Positions 1 to 4,870 of a stretch of DNA of 6,194 bases are shown piece after piece. The translations under genes and the position numbers were made by a program. Under the pieces are notes generated by a model, which searched no databases, was not told the DNA's origin, and saw only the letters and a list, made by a program, of their open reading frames with translations. Source of the stretch: an uncultured Peptostreptococcaceae bacterium (GTDB lineage: Bacteria; Bacillota; Clostridia; Peptostreptococcales; Anaerovoracaceae); assembly GCA_905236895.1 (NCBI GenBank), contig CAJOQI010000118.1:1-6194 (forward strand). The letters are read 5' to 3'. Positions within the stretch are counted from its first letter, which is position 1. Each line of letters starts with the position of its first letter.

Positions 1-1
1 A

Positions 2-78
2 TGGTAGCGGCGAGTGGAGTCGAACCACCGACCTTCCGGGTATGAACCGGACGCTCTAGCCAACTAAGCTACACCGCC
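2..78 (-). tRNA. tRNA-Met (CAT anticodon), elongator type
   Basis: Read on the minus strand this 77-nt stretch folds as a complete cloverleaf. The acceptor stem is GGCGGTG/CGCCGCT with G-T pairs at its first and sixth positions, followed by A and an encoded CCA. The D-stem is GCTT/GAGC, the anticodon stem TCCGG/CCGGA with loop TTCATAC (CAT at 42-44), and the T-arm loop TTCGACT. The paired first acceptor position excludes an initiator tRNA. The body closely matches the elongator tRNA-Met of Bacillus as I remember it rather than the CAT-reading tRNA-Ile2, whose acceptor stem differs, so elongator Met is the best call; tRNA-Ile2 is the remaining alternative. It is transcribed from its own promoter at 104-132, with a leader of about 20 nt for RNase P to remove. 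Its terminator, or further tRNAs, lie outside the window. Confidence 0.96.
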
Positions 79-103
79 ACACGCGCTAAATACCGCAAGG
101 ATT

Positions 104-132
104 ATGATACCAAATGGCCATATAAAAGTCAA
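104..132 (-). promoter_or_regulatory. sigma-A promoter of tRNA-Met
   Basis: On the minus strand there is a -35 box TTGACT (127-132), a 17-bp spacer and a -10 box TATCAT (104-109). Transcription should start near 97, about 19 nt before the mature tRNA end. It faces away from the lgt promoter, with 11 bp between the two -35 boxes. Confidence 0.85.
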
Positions 133-143
133 CCGCTTTTTCA

Positions 144-172
144 TTGAATTAATCTATGAATTATCCTATAAT
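144..172 (+). promoter_or_regulatory. sigma-A promoter of the lgt-ychF operon
   Basis: The -35 box is TTGAAT (144-149), followed by a 17-bp spacer and a perfect -10 box TATAAT (167-172). Transcription should start near 179, giving a leader of about 28 nt that carries the lgt RBS. Because the -10 box lies downstream of the in-frame ATG at 156, a transcript from here could not use that ATG. This supports the start at 207. Confidence 0.8.
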
Positions 173-195
173 TATCCTTGTTAAAATAACAGTTC

Positions 196-201
196 AAGGA
201 G
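196..201 (+). promoter_or_regulatory. Shine-Dalgarno site that sets the lgt start
   Basis: AAGGAG lies 5 nt before the ATG at 207. The alternative upstream ATG at 156 has no comparable site. Confidence 0.85.
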
Positions 202-206
202 TTATT

Positions 207-980
207 ATGCAAGCCCCAAACCCCATTGCATTTTCTATATTTGGTTTTGATATAAGATGGTACGGCATCCTTGTGGGCCTCGGGTTTTTGCTTGGCATTT
301 TGATTAGTTACAAGCGAGCCCCCAGGCTTGGGATTGAGCCGGACAACGTGCTGGATTTTTGTTTATTCATGATTCCCCTCTCCATTATTGGAGCCAGGGC
401 CTACTATGTCATTTTCCAGTGGGATTATTACGCAGGAGACATCAAAAAGATTCTGGACATCCGCTCCGGTGGACTGGCCATTCACGGCGGCCTGATCGTG
501 GGAACCATTGTTGCAATCGCTGTCTGCAAATACCATAAGATCAAGCTACTCAATTTCCTGGATTTAATGTTCCCTCAGGTTGCCCTTGGGCAGGCCATCG
601 GTCGTTGGGGAAACTATTTTAACTCTGAGGCTCACGGCGGACCAACGGATCTTCCATGGGGAATAATGGTGGATGGTGAAAAAGTTCACCCCACTTTTCT
701 CTATGAGTCTATTTGGTGCCTGCTGCTCTTTGTCTTCCTTCTCTATATGACAAAGAGACGTCGCTTCACCGGACAGATCTTTCTGCTTTACGCCATGCTC
801 TATTCTCTGGAGAGATTCTTTGTTGAAGCCCTGAGAACGGACAGCCTGATGATCGGTCCATTTAAGCAGGCACAGGTACTTAGCCTTACAGTGATAATTA
901 TCTCGCTTTTAGCTTATCTTTTTCTTAGCAAGCGAGCATCCAATAACAAAAGCGAAATCAAAGGAGAATCCATTAAATGA
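207..980 (+). CDS. lgt: prolipoprotein diacylglyceryl transferase (Lgt)
   Basis: Lgt is an integral membrane enzyme that transfers diacylglycerol from phosphatidylglycerol to the lipobox cysteine of prolipoproteins, the first step of lipoprotein maturation. With the start at 207 the protein has 257 residues, a usual length. It has about seven hydrophobic segments, the first after the N-terminal RWYG motif (residues 17-20). Family hallmarks are visible: GGLAIHGG (88-95, with His93 in the place of the important E. coli His103), the signature GRWGNYFNSEAHG (132-144, with conserved Arg133), HPTFLYE (161-167), and ERFFVEALR (202-210) near the last helix. The ATG at 156 would add 17 residues, but it lies upstream of the predicted transcription start. 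The stop overlaps the ychF start by 4 bp (ATGA, 977-980), so the two genes are co-transcribed and probably translationally coupled. A likely client in this window is MetQ, if it carries the usual lipoprotein signal. Confidence 0.97.
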   Translation: MQAPNPIAFSIFGFDIRWYGILVGLGFLLGILISYKRAPRLGIEPDNVLDFCLFMIPLSIIGARAYYVIFQWDYYAGDIKKILDIRSGGLAIHGGLIVGTIVAIAVCKYHKIKLLNFLDLMFPQVALGQAIGRWGNYFNSEAHGGPTDLPWGIMVDGEKVHPTFLYESIWCLLLFVFLLYMTKRRRFTGQIFLLYAMLYSLERFFVEALRTDSLMIGPFKQAQVLSLTVIIISLLAYLFLSKRASNNKSEIKGESIK

Positions 981-2071
981 AACTAGGAATCGTAGGTCTT
1001 CCCAATGTGGGAAAGAGTACCCTATTTAACGCTATAACAAAGGCCGGTGCTGAAGCTGCCAACTACCCTTTCTGCACCATTGAGCCAAATATCGGCGTTG
1101 TTACGGTGCCTGATAAGAGAATCGACACTTTGCATGAGGTTTATAACTCCAAGAAAACCGTTTACGCCACCATCGAATTCTGCGACATCGCCGGTCTTGT
1201 AAAAGGTGCATCAAAGGGTGAAGGCCTGGGCAATAAGTTCTTGGGACATATTAGAGAGGTTGCGGCAATAGTTCACGTTGTAAGAGGTTTTGAGAACGAT
1301 AATATCGTTCATGTGTCCGGAAAGATCGATCCCCTGGATGATATAGAAACCATTAATACAGAGCTAATTTTGGCCGATATGGAGCATATTGAGAAACGCA
1401 TCTCCAAAACCACCAAGAATCTTAAGGGGGATAAATCCCTGGCAAAGGAACTGGCTTTGCTTGAAAAGGTAAACGCTCACCTTGGTGAAGGTAAATCCGC
1501 AAGAGCTATGGAACTGGATGAGGACGAAGCGGAAATGGTTAAGTCCTTTGAGCTCCTCTCCTTCAAGCCCATCATCTATGTGGTAAATGTTTCCGAAGAA
1601 GATGCCGCTGACGACGGCTCAAACGAGATGGTTAAGAAGGTCCGTGAATTTGCTGCTACAGAAGGTGCAGAAGTGGTAGTTATCTGTGCTGAAATCGAGC
1701 AGGAAATCTCCGAACTGGAGCCTGACGAAAAGGCCCTATTCCTGGAAGACCTGGGAGTTACAGAATCCGGGCTGGACAAACTGGTTCACGCTTCCTACAA
1801 ACTGCTGAACCTTATCTCCTTCCTTACTGCTGGTGAGGACGAATGTCGCGCCTGGACCATTACCAACGGAACAAAGGCGCCACAGGCGGCAGGAAAGATT
1901 CACACTGATTTCGAGCGCGGGTTCATTCGTGCAGAAACCATCGCCTATGACAAATTGATGGAATGCGAAGGAAAACTCTCCATAGCAAGAGAAAAAGGGT
2001 TCATCCGCTCCGAAGGAAAAGAGTATGTTGTAAAAGACGGAGACGTAATGAACTTCTTGTTTAATGTTTAA
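977..2071 (+). CDS. ychF: ribosome-associated ATPase/GTPase YchF (OLA1 family)
   Basis: YchF is a cytoplasmic Obg-superfamily P-loop protein that binds ribosomes; known members hydrolyse ATP better than GTP and are linked to stress and translation control. The 364-residue length is normal. The G1 loop GLPNVGKST is at residues 7-15 and G3 DIAG at 70-73. Leu74 stands where Ras has its catalytic Gln, the hallmark of the HAS-GTPases. The G4 position reads NVSE (204-207) instead of NKxD, which fits relaxed nucleotide specificity. A charged helical or coiled-coil stretch follows G3 (about 130-195), and a TGS domain closes the protein (about 280-364). The ATG overlaps the lgt stop by 4 bp and has its RBS, AAGGAG (961-966), inside the lgt end. 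Tandem TAA stops end the gene. The lgt-ychF operon has no other member before the hairpin at 2195-2215. Confidence 0.97.
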   Translation: MKLGIVGLPNVGKSTLFNAITKAGAEAANYPFCTIEPNIGVVTVPDKRIDTLHEVYNSKKTVYATIEFCDIAGLVKGASKGEGLGNKFLGHIREVAAIVHVVRGFENDNIVHVSGKIDPLDDIETINTELILADMEHIEKRISKTTKNLKGDKSLAKELALLEKVNAHLGEGKSARAMELDEDEAEMVKSFELLSFKPIIYVVNVSEEDAADDGSNEMVKKVREFAATEGAEVVVICAEIEQEISELEPDEKALFLEDLGVTESGLDKLVHASYKLLNLISFLTAGEDECRAWTITNGTKAPQAAGKIHTDFERGFIRAETIAYDKLMECEGKLSIAREKGFIRSEGKEYVVKDGDVMNFLFNV

Positions 2072-2127
2072 TAAGGCTCCGGCGCTCTGATGCACTACGC
2101 GCAGGGTTGATGTAGCAGTCAGACTTG

Positions 2128-2160
2128 ATTTGACGGTCGAACTTTATATAACTGTCAAAT
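2128..2160. repeat. 10-bp inverted repeat between ychF and its terminator
   Basis: The arms are ATTTGACGGT (2128-2137) and ACTGTCAAAT (2151-2160), separated by 13 AT-rich bases. All ten positions pair if one G-T wobble is allowed. No T-run follows on either strand, so it does not look like an intrinsic terminator. A promoter-like pair on the plus strand, TTGATT (2125-2130) and TATAAC (2147-2152) with a 16-bp spacer, overlaps it, but no coding gene follows on that strand. Function unknown; it could be an RNA structure in the ychF 3' region or an operator. Confidence 0.5.
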
Positions 2161-2194
2161 TCGTACCCCAAATGAGATTTTCACACAAGTAAAA

Positions 2195-2215
2195 GCCCAG
2201 GGGTATGACCCGGGC
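2195..2215. terminator. probable bidirectional terminator between ychF and the convergent orphan gene
   Basis: GCCC (2195-2198) pairs with GGGC (2212-2215). After a one-base bulge, GGG pairs with CCC (2209-2211) over a short loop. On the minus strand the hairpin is followed directly by TTTT, giving a standard terminator for the gene at 2237-2641. On the plus strand it is followed by CTTTGCCTT, a weaker U-tract that could still end lgt-ychF transcripts. Confidence 0.65.
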
Positions 2216-2236
2216 CTTTGCCTTCAGCTTGCATTT

Positions 2237-2641
2237 TTACATGATTGATAAATTGATTGCCACCTGGTAAAGAAAGATTTGTTTCCACATTCGCCAAGCT
2301 TTGTTGGTGAAGGATTTGCCGCTGTTCTTCATCACTATATTGCTGATGAGGTATGAGCGGTATTCGGGCGGCACGATTAGGAGTGCGTTTCTGATCCCCT
2401 CTACCCTTTCCTTTAGCACGGCGATTTCCAGCGCCTTGTCCTCCACGGGTCTATAGGAGCCGTAGGACTCTACGCTTTCTTTAACCAGGCTGCTGCTTTT
2501 GCTTTTTTCGGGGTTGCTGAGCAAAATATCCAGCCTCCCTTTCATTCTCTGATAATCCCTTACTGCCCAGATGCTTTGGTAGTAAACTGTTTCGGGCATA
2601 AGGTAGTCGACCATCTTGGTCTGTTGCCATTCTCTAGCCAT
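2237..2641 (-). CDS. hypothetical protein, 134 aa, orphan gene
   Basis: I do not recognise a named family. The product is a soluble, mostly helical, basic protein without a signal peptide or membrane segment. An aromatic N-terminal part (residues 1-40, with MPETVYYQSIWAVRDYQR around 15-32) is followed by a low-complexity Ser/Lys/Glu linker (about 43-62), a charged helix (66-85), and a C-terminal block with VPPEYRSYL (90-98) and WRMWKQIFLYQVA (116-128). The overall look recalls small uncharacterised proteins found in clostridial genomes and phage-like elements, but this is impression, not homology evidence. The ATG at 2641 is preceded by AAGGGA (2649-2654) at 7 nt spacing. A consensus promoter (2691-2718) and a hairpin with T-run (2195-2215) frame the gene as a single transcription unit, so it is probably expressed. 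It is convergent with ychF and lies directly behind tRNA-Pro and its terminator. No frameshift or truncation is visible. Confidence 0.8.
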   Translation of the reverse strand: MAREWQQTKMVDYLMPETVYYQSIWAVRDYQRMKGRLDILLSNPEKSKSSSLVKESVESYGSYRPVEDKALEIAVLKERVEGIRNALLIVPPEYRSYLISNIVMKNSGKSFTNKAWRMWKQIFLYQVAINLSIM

Positions 2642-2690
2642 TTTTTATTCCCTTTCTGCCCGGCCTATTCTCTTTTGTCACTATGGAAGA

Positions 2691-2718
2691 ATTTTACATT
2701 ATTTCAAGAAAATGTCAA
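2691..2718 (-). promoter_or_regulatory. sigma-A promoter of the orphan gene
   Basis: On the minus strand there is a perfect -35 box TTGACA (2713-2718), a 16-bp spacer and a -10 box TAAAAT (2691-2696). The expected start near 2684 gives a leader of about 43 nt. The promoter lies directly behind the tRNA-Pro terminator, so the gene is insulated from tRNA transcription. Confidence 0.8.
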
Positions 2719-2755
2719 TGCCATTTTCCCCTTACTAAAAGGGCATTTCACGAAC

Positions 2756-2779
2756 AAAAAAGGACAGCCAAAGCTGTCC
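2756..2779 (-). terminator. intrinsic terminator of tRNA-Pro
   Basis: On the minus strand a perfect 7-bp stem GGACAGC/GCTGTCC with a 4-nt loop is followed by six T (2756-2761). It begins 4 nt after the tRNA CCA end. Confidence 0.95.
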
Positions 2780-2783
2780 GTTC

Positions 2784-2860
2784 TGGTCGGAGCGACAGGA
2801 CTTGAACCTGCGGCCTCTTGACCCCCAGTCAAGCACGCTACCAAACTGCGCCACGCCCCG
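2784..2860 (-). tRNA. tRNA-Pro (GGG anticodon)
   Basis: The minus strand gives a full 77-nt cloverleaf. The acceptor stem is CGGGGCG/CGCTCCG (one G-T pair), followed by A and an encoded CCA. The D-arm has the prokaryotic proline-type GCGCAG...TGGTAGCG pattern. The anticodon stem is CTTGA/TCAAG with loop CTGGGGG, so the anticodon GGG sits at 2824-2826 and reads CCC and CCU codons. The T-arm is GCAGG/CCTGT with loop TTCAAGT. The gene has its own promoter (2891-2919), a leader of about 24 nt and its own terminator (2756-2779), so it is a stand-alone unit. I saw no duplicated 3' end nearby that would mark it as a phage or island attachment site. Confidence 0.97.
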
Positions 2861-2890
2861 AGATCCCATGCGTTTTTTAACGTACAAGGT

Positions 2891-2919
2891 ATCATAACAC
2901 AAACACCATTTATTATCAA
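2891..2919 (-). promoter_or_regulatory. sigma-A promoter of tRNA-Pro
   Basis: On the minus strand the -35 box is TTGATA (2914-2919), with a 17-bp spacer and a -10 box TATGAT (2891-2896). Transcription should start near 2884, about 24 nt before the mature tRNA. Confidence 0.85.
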
Positions 2920-2941
2920 CAACTACTTTTAGTGGTTATTG

Positions 2942-2969
2942 TGTGCAGGAGACCTGTAACTTCTGCACA
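2942..2969. repeat. 10-bp stem-loop behind the CDF gene
   Basis: TGTGCAGGAG (2942-2951) pairs with CTTCTGCACA (2960-2969), with one G-T pair and an 8-nt loop. It lies about 65 bp past the CDF stop, between the hexamer repeat and the tRNA-Pro promoter. There is no T-run on the minus strand, so a role as terminator or RNA 3'-end stabiliser for the CDF transcript is only a guess. No better terminator is visible for that gene. Confidence 0.5.
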
Positions 2970-2970
2970 G

Positions 2971-3006
2971 CATGAGCATGAGCATGAGCATGAGCATCTG
3001 CATCTG
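2971..3006. repeat. hexamer tandem repeat (4x CATGAG, 2x CATCTG)
   Basis: Four exact CATGAG units (2971-2994) are followed by two CATCTG units (2995-3006). It is a short microsatellite in the 3' flank of the CDF gene, 28 bp past the stop. The hexamer unit keeps reading frames open on both strands, but no RBS-supported gene uses them. It is too short, and lacks spacers, to be a CRISPR array. Copy number may vary by strand slippage. Confidence 0.9.
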
Positions 3007-3033
3007 CACTAGCATTAATAGCGCAACACACTT

Positions 3034-4167
3034 TTACACCAGCTCGTTAAACTCCGTATCCATAATGGCTTCGATTTCATAGCCGGGGTATTCTTTCTTT
3101 ACCTCTTCCAAAACCTCATTGAACAGCCTATGCCTATCCCCTGCATCAAAGCTAATAACCAGGTCGAACCTTATCTTGTTTAGCTCTTTGTTCATATTGA
3201 AGCCGTGGACCTGGAGAACGTTTTCGTGAGCCAAGGCAAGAGTCTCAATCCTTGCGCGAGCGGCGGCAACATCAGGGTCCTTGGTATTGAGAGAGTAAAC
3301 GCCGATTGCTGTTAATACAACTCCAAACTCCTCATAAACCTTCATAGAGATATTTCTAATAAGTTCATCCAGCTCATCGGCTGAATAACTATCCGGAACC
3401 TCTATATGAATGGAACCGTTATAAGTGTCAGGCCCATAGTTATTCAATACCAAATCATAGGCTCCTTCCACATCGGGAAAGCTTGTTACCGTCTTCTTAA
3501 TATTCTCCGCCAATTCCATGCTGGCAGGTTCACCCAAGAGACGGGAAACAGTTTCCCTAAGCATGCCTATACCGGCTTTGATGATTACAAGAGAGATGAC
3601 AGCACCAAGCCACGCCTCAAGAGAAAGGCCGGTGTACATAAATACCAAAGCCGCAACTAGGGTTGCCGAAGAAATTAAAGCGTCCATCTTGGCATCTTCA
3701 CCGGAATTAATCAAAGAGTCGGAATTAACCCTTTCTCCCACCTTCTTAACATAGATTCCAAGAACTATTTTTACAACAACGGCCACTGCCACGATAACAA
3801 GAGAAACCACGGCGTAATCCGGCTTTACCGGGTTGATAATTTTTTTAACGGACTCCACCAAAGATGCAAGACCGGCGTAAAGAACTATAACCGCAACTAT
3901 CATGGCGCTTAGGTATTCCGCCCTGCCGTGACCAAAGGGATGCTTCTTGTCCGGGTCCTTGCTTGCCAGCTTTGTTCCGATGATGGTAACAACGGAACTG
4001 GCGGCGTCTGTCATATTGTTCACCCCGTCCATGATGATTGCGATGGAATTAGAAAAGAAGCCTACGGCAGCCTTGAACCCCGCCAGCAAAACATTGGCTA
4101 AAATGCCGATGATACTGGTTCTTACTATGGTTTTACTTCTGCTATTGGCTTCTCTTACTATACTCAT
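3034..4167 (-). CDS. cation diffusion facilitator (CDF) family metal exporter
   Basis: CDF proteins are dimeric membrane antiporters that export divalent metals in exchange for protons. The 377-residue product has six hydrophobic segments (about 15-37, 40-63, 86-107, 116-140, 160-182, 184-204). Family motifs are MDGVNNMTDAASS (46-58) in helix 2, HPFGHGRAEYLS (76-87) before helix 3, and DAKMDALISS (158-167) in helix 5. The transport site would be Asp47/Asn51 plus Asp158/Asp162. It lacks the helix-5 His of zinc-type FieF/YiiP, which favours manganese or iron over zinc (inference). After the usual cytoplasmic dimerisation domain (about 211-293) comes a second segment of similar size and pattern (about 315-375), longer than simple CDFs of about 300 residues. 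The ATG has AAGGTG (4172-4177) 4 nt upstream and its own promoter at 4193-4221. It follows metI in the same direction, so read-through from the methionine operon is possible. The leader is too short for a manganese riboswitch. Confidence 0.93.
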   Translation of the reverse strand: MSIVREANSRSKTIVRTSIIGILANVLLAGFKAAVGFFSNSIAIIMDGVNNMTDAASSVVTIIGTKLASKDPDKKHPFGHGRAEYLSAMIVAVIVLYAGLASLVESVKKIINPVKPDYAVVSLVIVAVAVVVKIVLGIYVKKVGERVNSDSLINSGEDAKMDALISSATLVAALVFMYTGLSLEAWLGAVISLVIIKAGIGMLRETVSRLLGEPASMELAENIKKTVTSFPDVEGAYDLVLNNYGPDTYNGSIHIEVPDSYSADELDELIRNISMKVYEEFGVVLTAIGVYSLNTKDPDVAAARARIETLALAHENVLQVHGFNMNKELNKIRFDLVISFDAGDRHRLFNEVLEEVKKEYPGYEIEAIMDTEFNELV

Positions 4168-4177
4168 ATTTCACCTT

Positions 4178-4224
4178 GTATTGCTTAAGTCCATGATACA
4201 ACTTGATTCGGGCCTATGCAATAC
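4178..4224. repeat. 7-bp inverted repeat around the CDF promoter
   Basis: GTATTGC (4178-4184) and GCAATAC (4218-4224) are exact reverse complements. One arm overlaps the -35 box and the other lies at the predicted transcription start of the CDF gene. Their centres are 40 bp apart, close to four helical turns. This could be a paired operator, but chance cannot be excluded for arms this short. Confidence 0.35.
4193..4221 (-). promoter_or_regulatory. sigma-A promoter of the CDF gene
   Basis: On the minus strand the -35 box is TTGCAT (4216-4221), with a 17-bp spacer and a -10 box TATCAT (4193-4198). The start near 4186 gives a leader of about 19 nt. The -35 box lies 14 bp past the metI stop. Confidence 0.7.
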
Positions 4225-4234
4225 GAGGCAATCC

Positions 4235-4870
4235 CTAATTCAATTTCTTGTAGATATGATTACCTATCATCTGCACCAGCTGAACAAAGACAATCAAAAT
4301 GATGGAGCAGACGATCAGATAGTCGGTTCTGTACTGTTGATAACCAAAGCGGATGGCTATGTCGCCTATTCCGCCGCCTCCCACGGTTCCTGCCATGGCG
4401 GAGTATCCAACAAGAGAGATGATTAAGAGGATAACTCCGTTAAGCATCCTTGGGATGGATTCCTTTACATATACCCTCATAAGGATTTGGAAATTGGAGG
4501 CCCCAAAGGATCTGGCCGCCTCGATTACTCCCTGGTTGGTTTCCCTCAGGCTGGTCTCAAAGACTCTGGCTATAAAGGGAATGGCTGAAATAGTTAAGGG
4601 CACGATTGAGGCCGTGGTTCCGATGGCCTTCCCTACCACCATTCTGGTAAATGGGATTACCAAAACCAATAGAATGATAAACGGAAAGCTTCTAAACACG
4701 TTAACTATGAAGCTTAATGTCTCGTAGATAACCGGCTTCGGTTTAAGCCCGTCGGGGGCGGTTAAGGTAAGAACCACCGCAGGAATGAATCCGATTATGA
4801 CAGAGAAGACGGTTGACCAAAAAACCATATAAAGGGTTTCTCCCATGGCCTTCATTATTATTCCTGTCAT
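4235..4870 (-). CDS. metI: methionine ABC transporter permease MetI
   Basis: MetI is the membrane subunit of the MetNIQ importer; two copies form the channel above the two MetN ATPases. The protein has 211 residues, about five hydrophobic helices and the permease coupling motif EAARSFGASNFQ (117-128), which docks onto MetN. The conserved GTVGGGGIGDIAIRFGYQQY block (161-180) is typical of methionine permeases. The start at 4870 overlaps the metN stop by 4 bp (ATGA, 4867-4870) and has a very strong Shine-Dalgarno site 7 nt upstream. A TTG at 4885 would add five residues but lies at the edge of that Shine-Dalgarno sequence, so it is unlikely. The gene closes the operon metQ-metN-metI. No clear terminator follows before the CDF promoter. 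Confidence 0.95.
   Translation of the reverse strand: MTGIIMKAMGETLYMVFWSTVFSVIIGFIPAVVLTLTAPDGLKPKPVIYETLSFIVNVFRSFPFIILLVLVIPFTRMVVGKAIGTTASIVPLTISAIPFIARVFETSLRETNQGVIEAARSFGASNFQILMRVYVKESIPRMLNGVILLIISLVGYSAMAGTVGGGGIGDIAIRFGYQQYRTDYLIVCSIILIVFVQLVQMIGNHIYKKLN

Noticed and set aside
156..206. Longer lgt reading frame from the ATG at 156
   Set aside because: It has no RBS, and the ATG lies upstream of the predicted transcription start of the TATAAT promoter at 167-172. The extra 17 residues do not belong to the family core.
1736..2095. Open frame of 119 codons antisense to ychF
   Set aside because: It mirrors the well-conserved ychF coding frame, and its product resembles no known protein. 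The same applies to the antisense frames inside the CDF, metI and metN genes.
2717..2747. AATGCC/GGCATT inverted repeat touching the -35 box of the orphan gene
   Set aside because: The 6-bp arms are 19 bp apart; pairs this short are expected by chance.
2237..2860. Integrated genomic island at tRNA-Pro
   Set aside because: There is no integrase and no duplicated tRNA 3' end, only one small gene. The evidence is too thin for an element.
2704..2922. Open frame of 72 codons on the minus strand across the tRNA-Pro gene
   Set aside because: It runs through a tRNA, its terminator and its promoter, so it is not coding.
2971..3006. CRISPR-like array
   Set aside because: The units are 6 bp and contiguous, with no spacers and no cas genes nearby.
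2972..3085. Small plus-strand ORF starting in the hexamer repeat
   Set aside because: There is no RBS at a usable distance. It begins with repeated Met-Ser codons and then runs antisense into the CDF gene.
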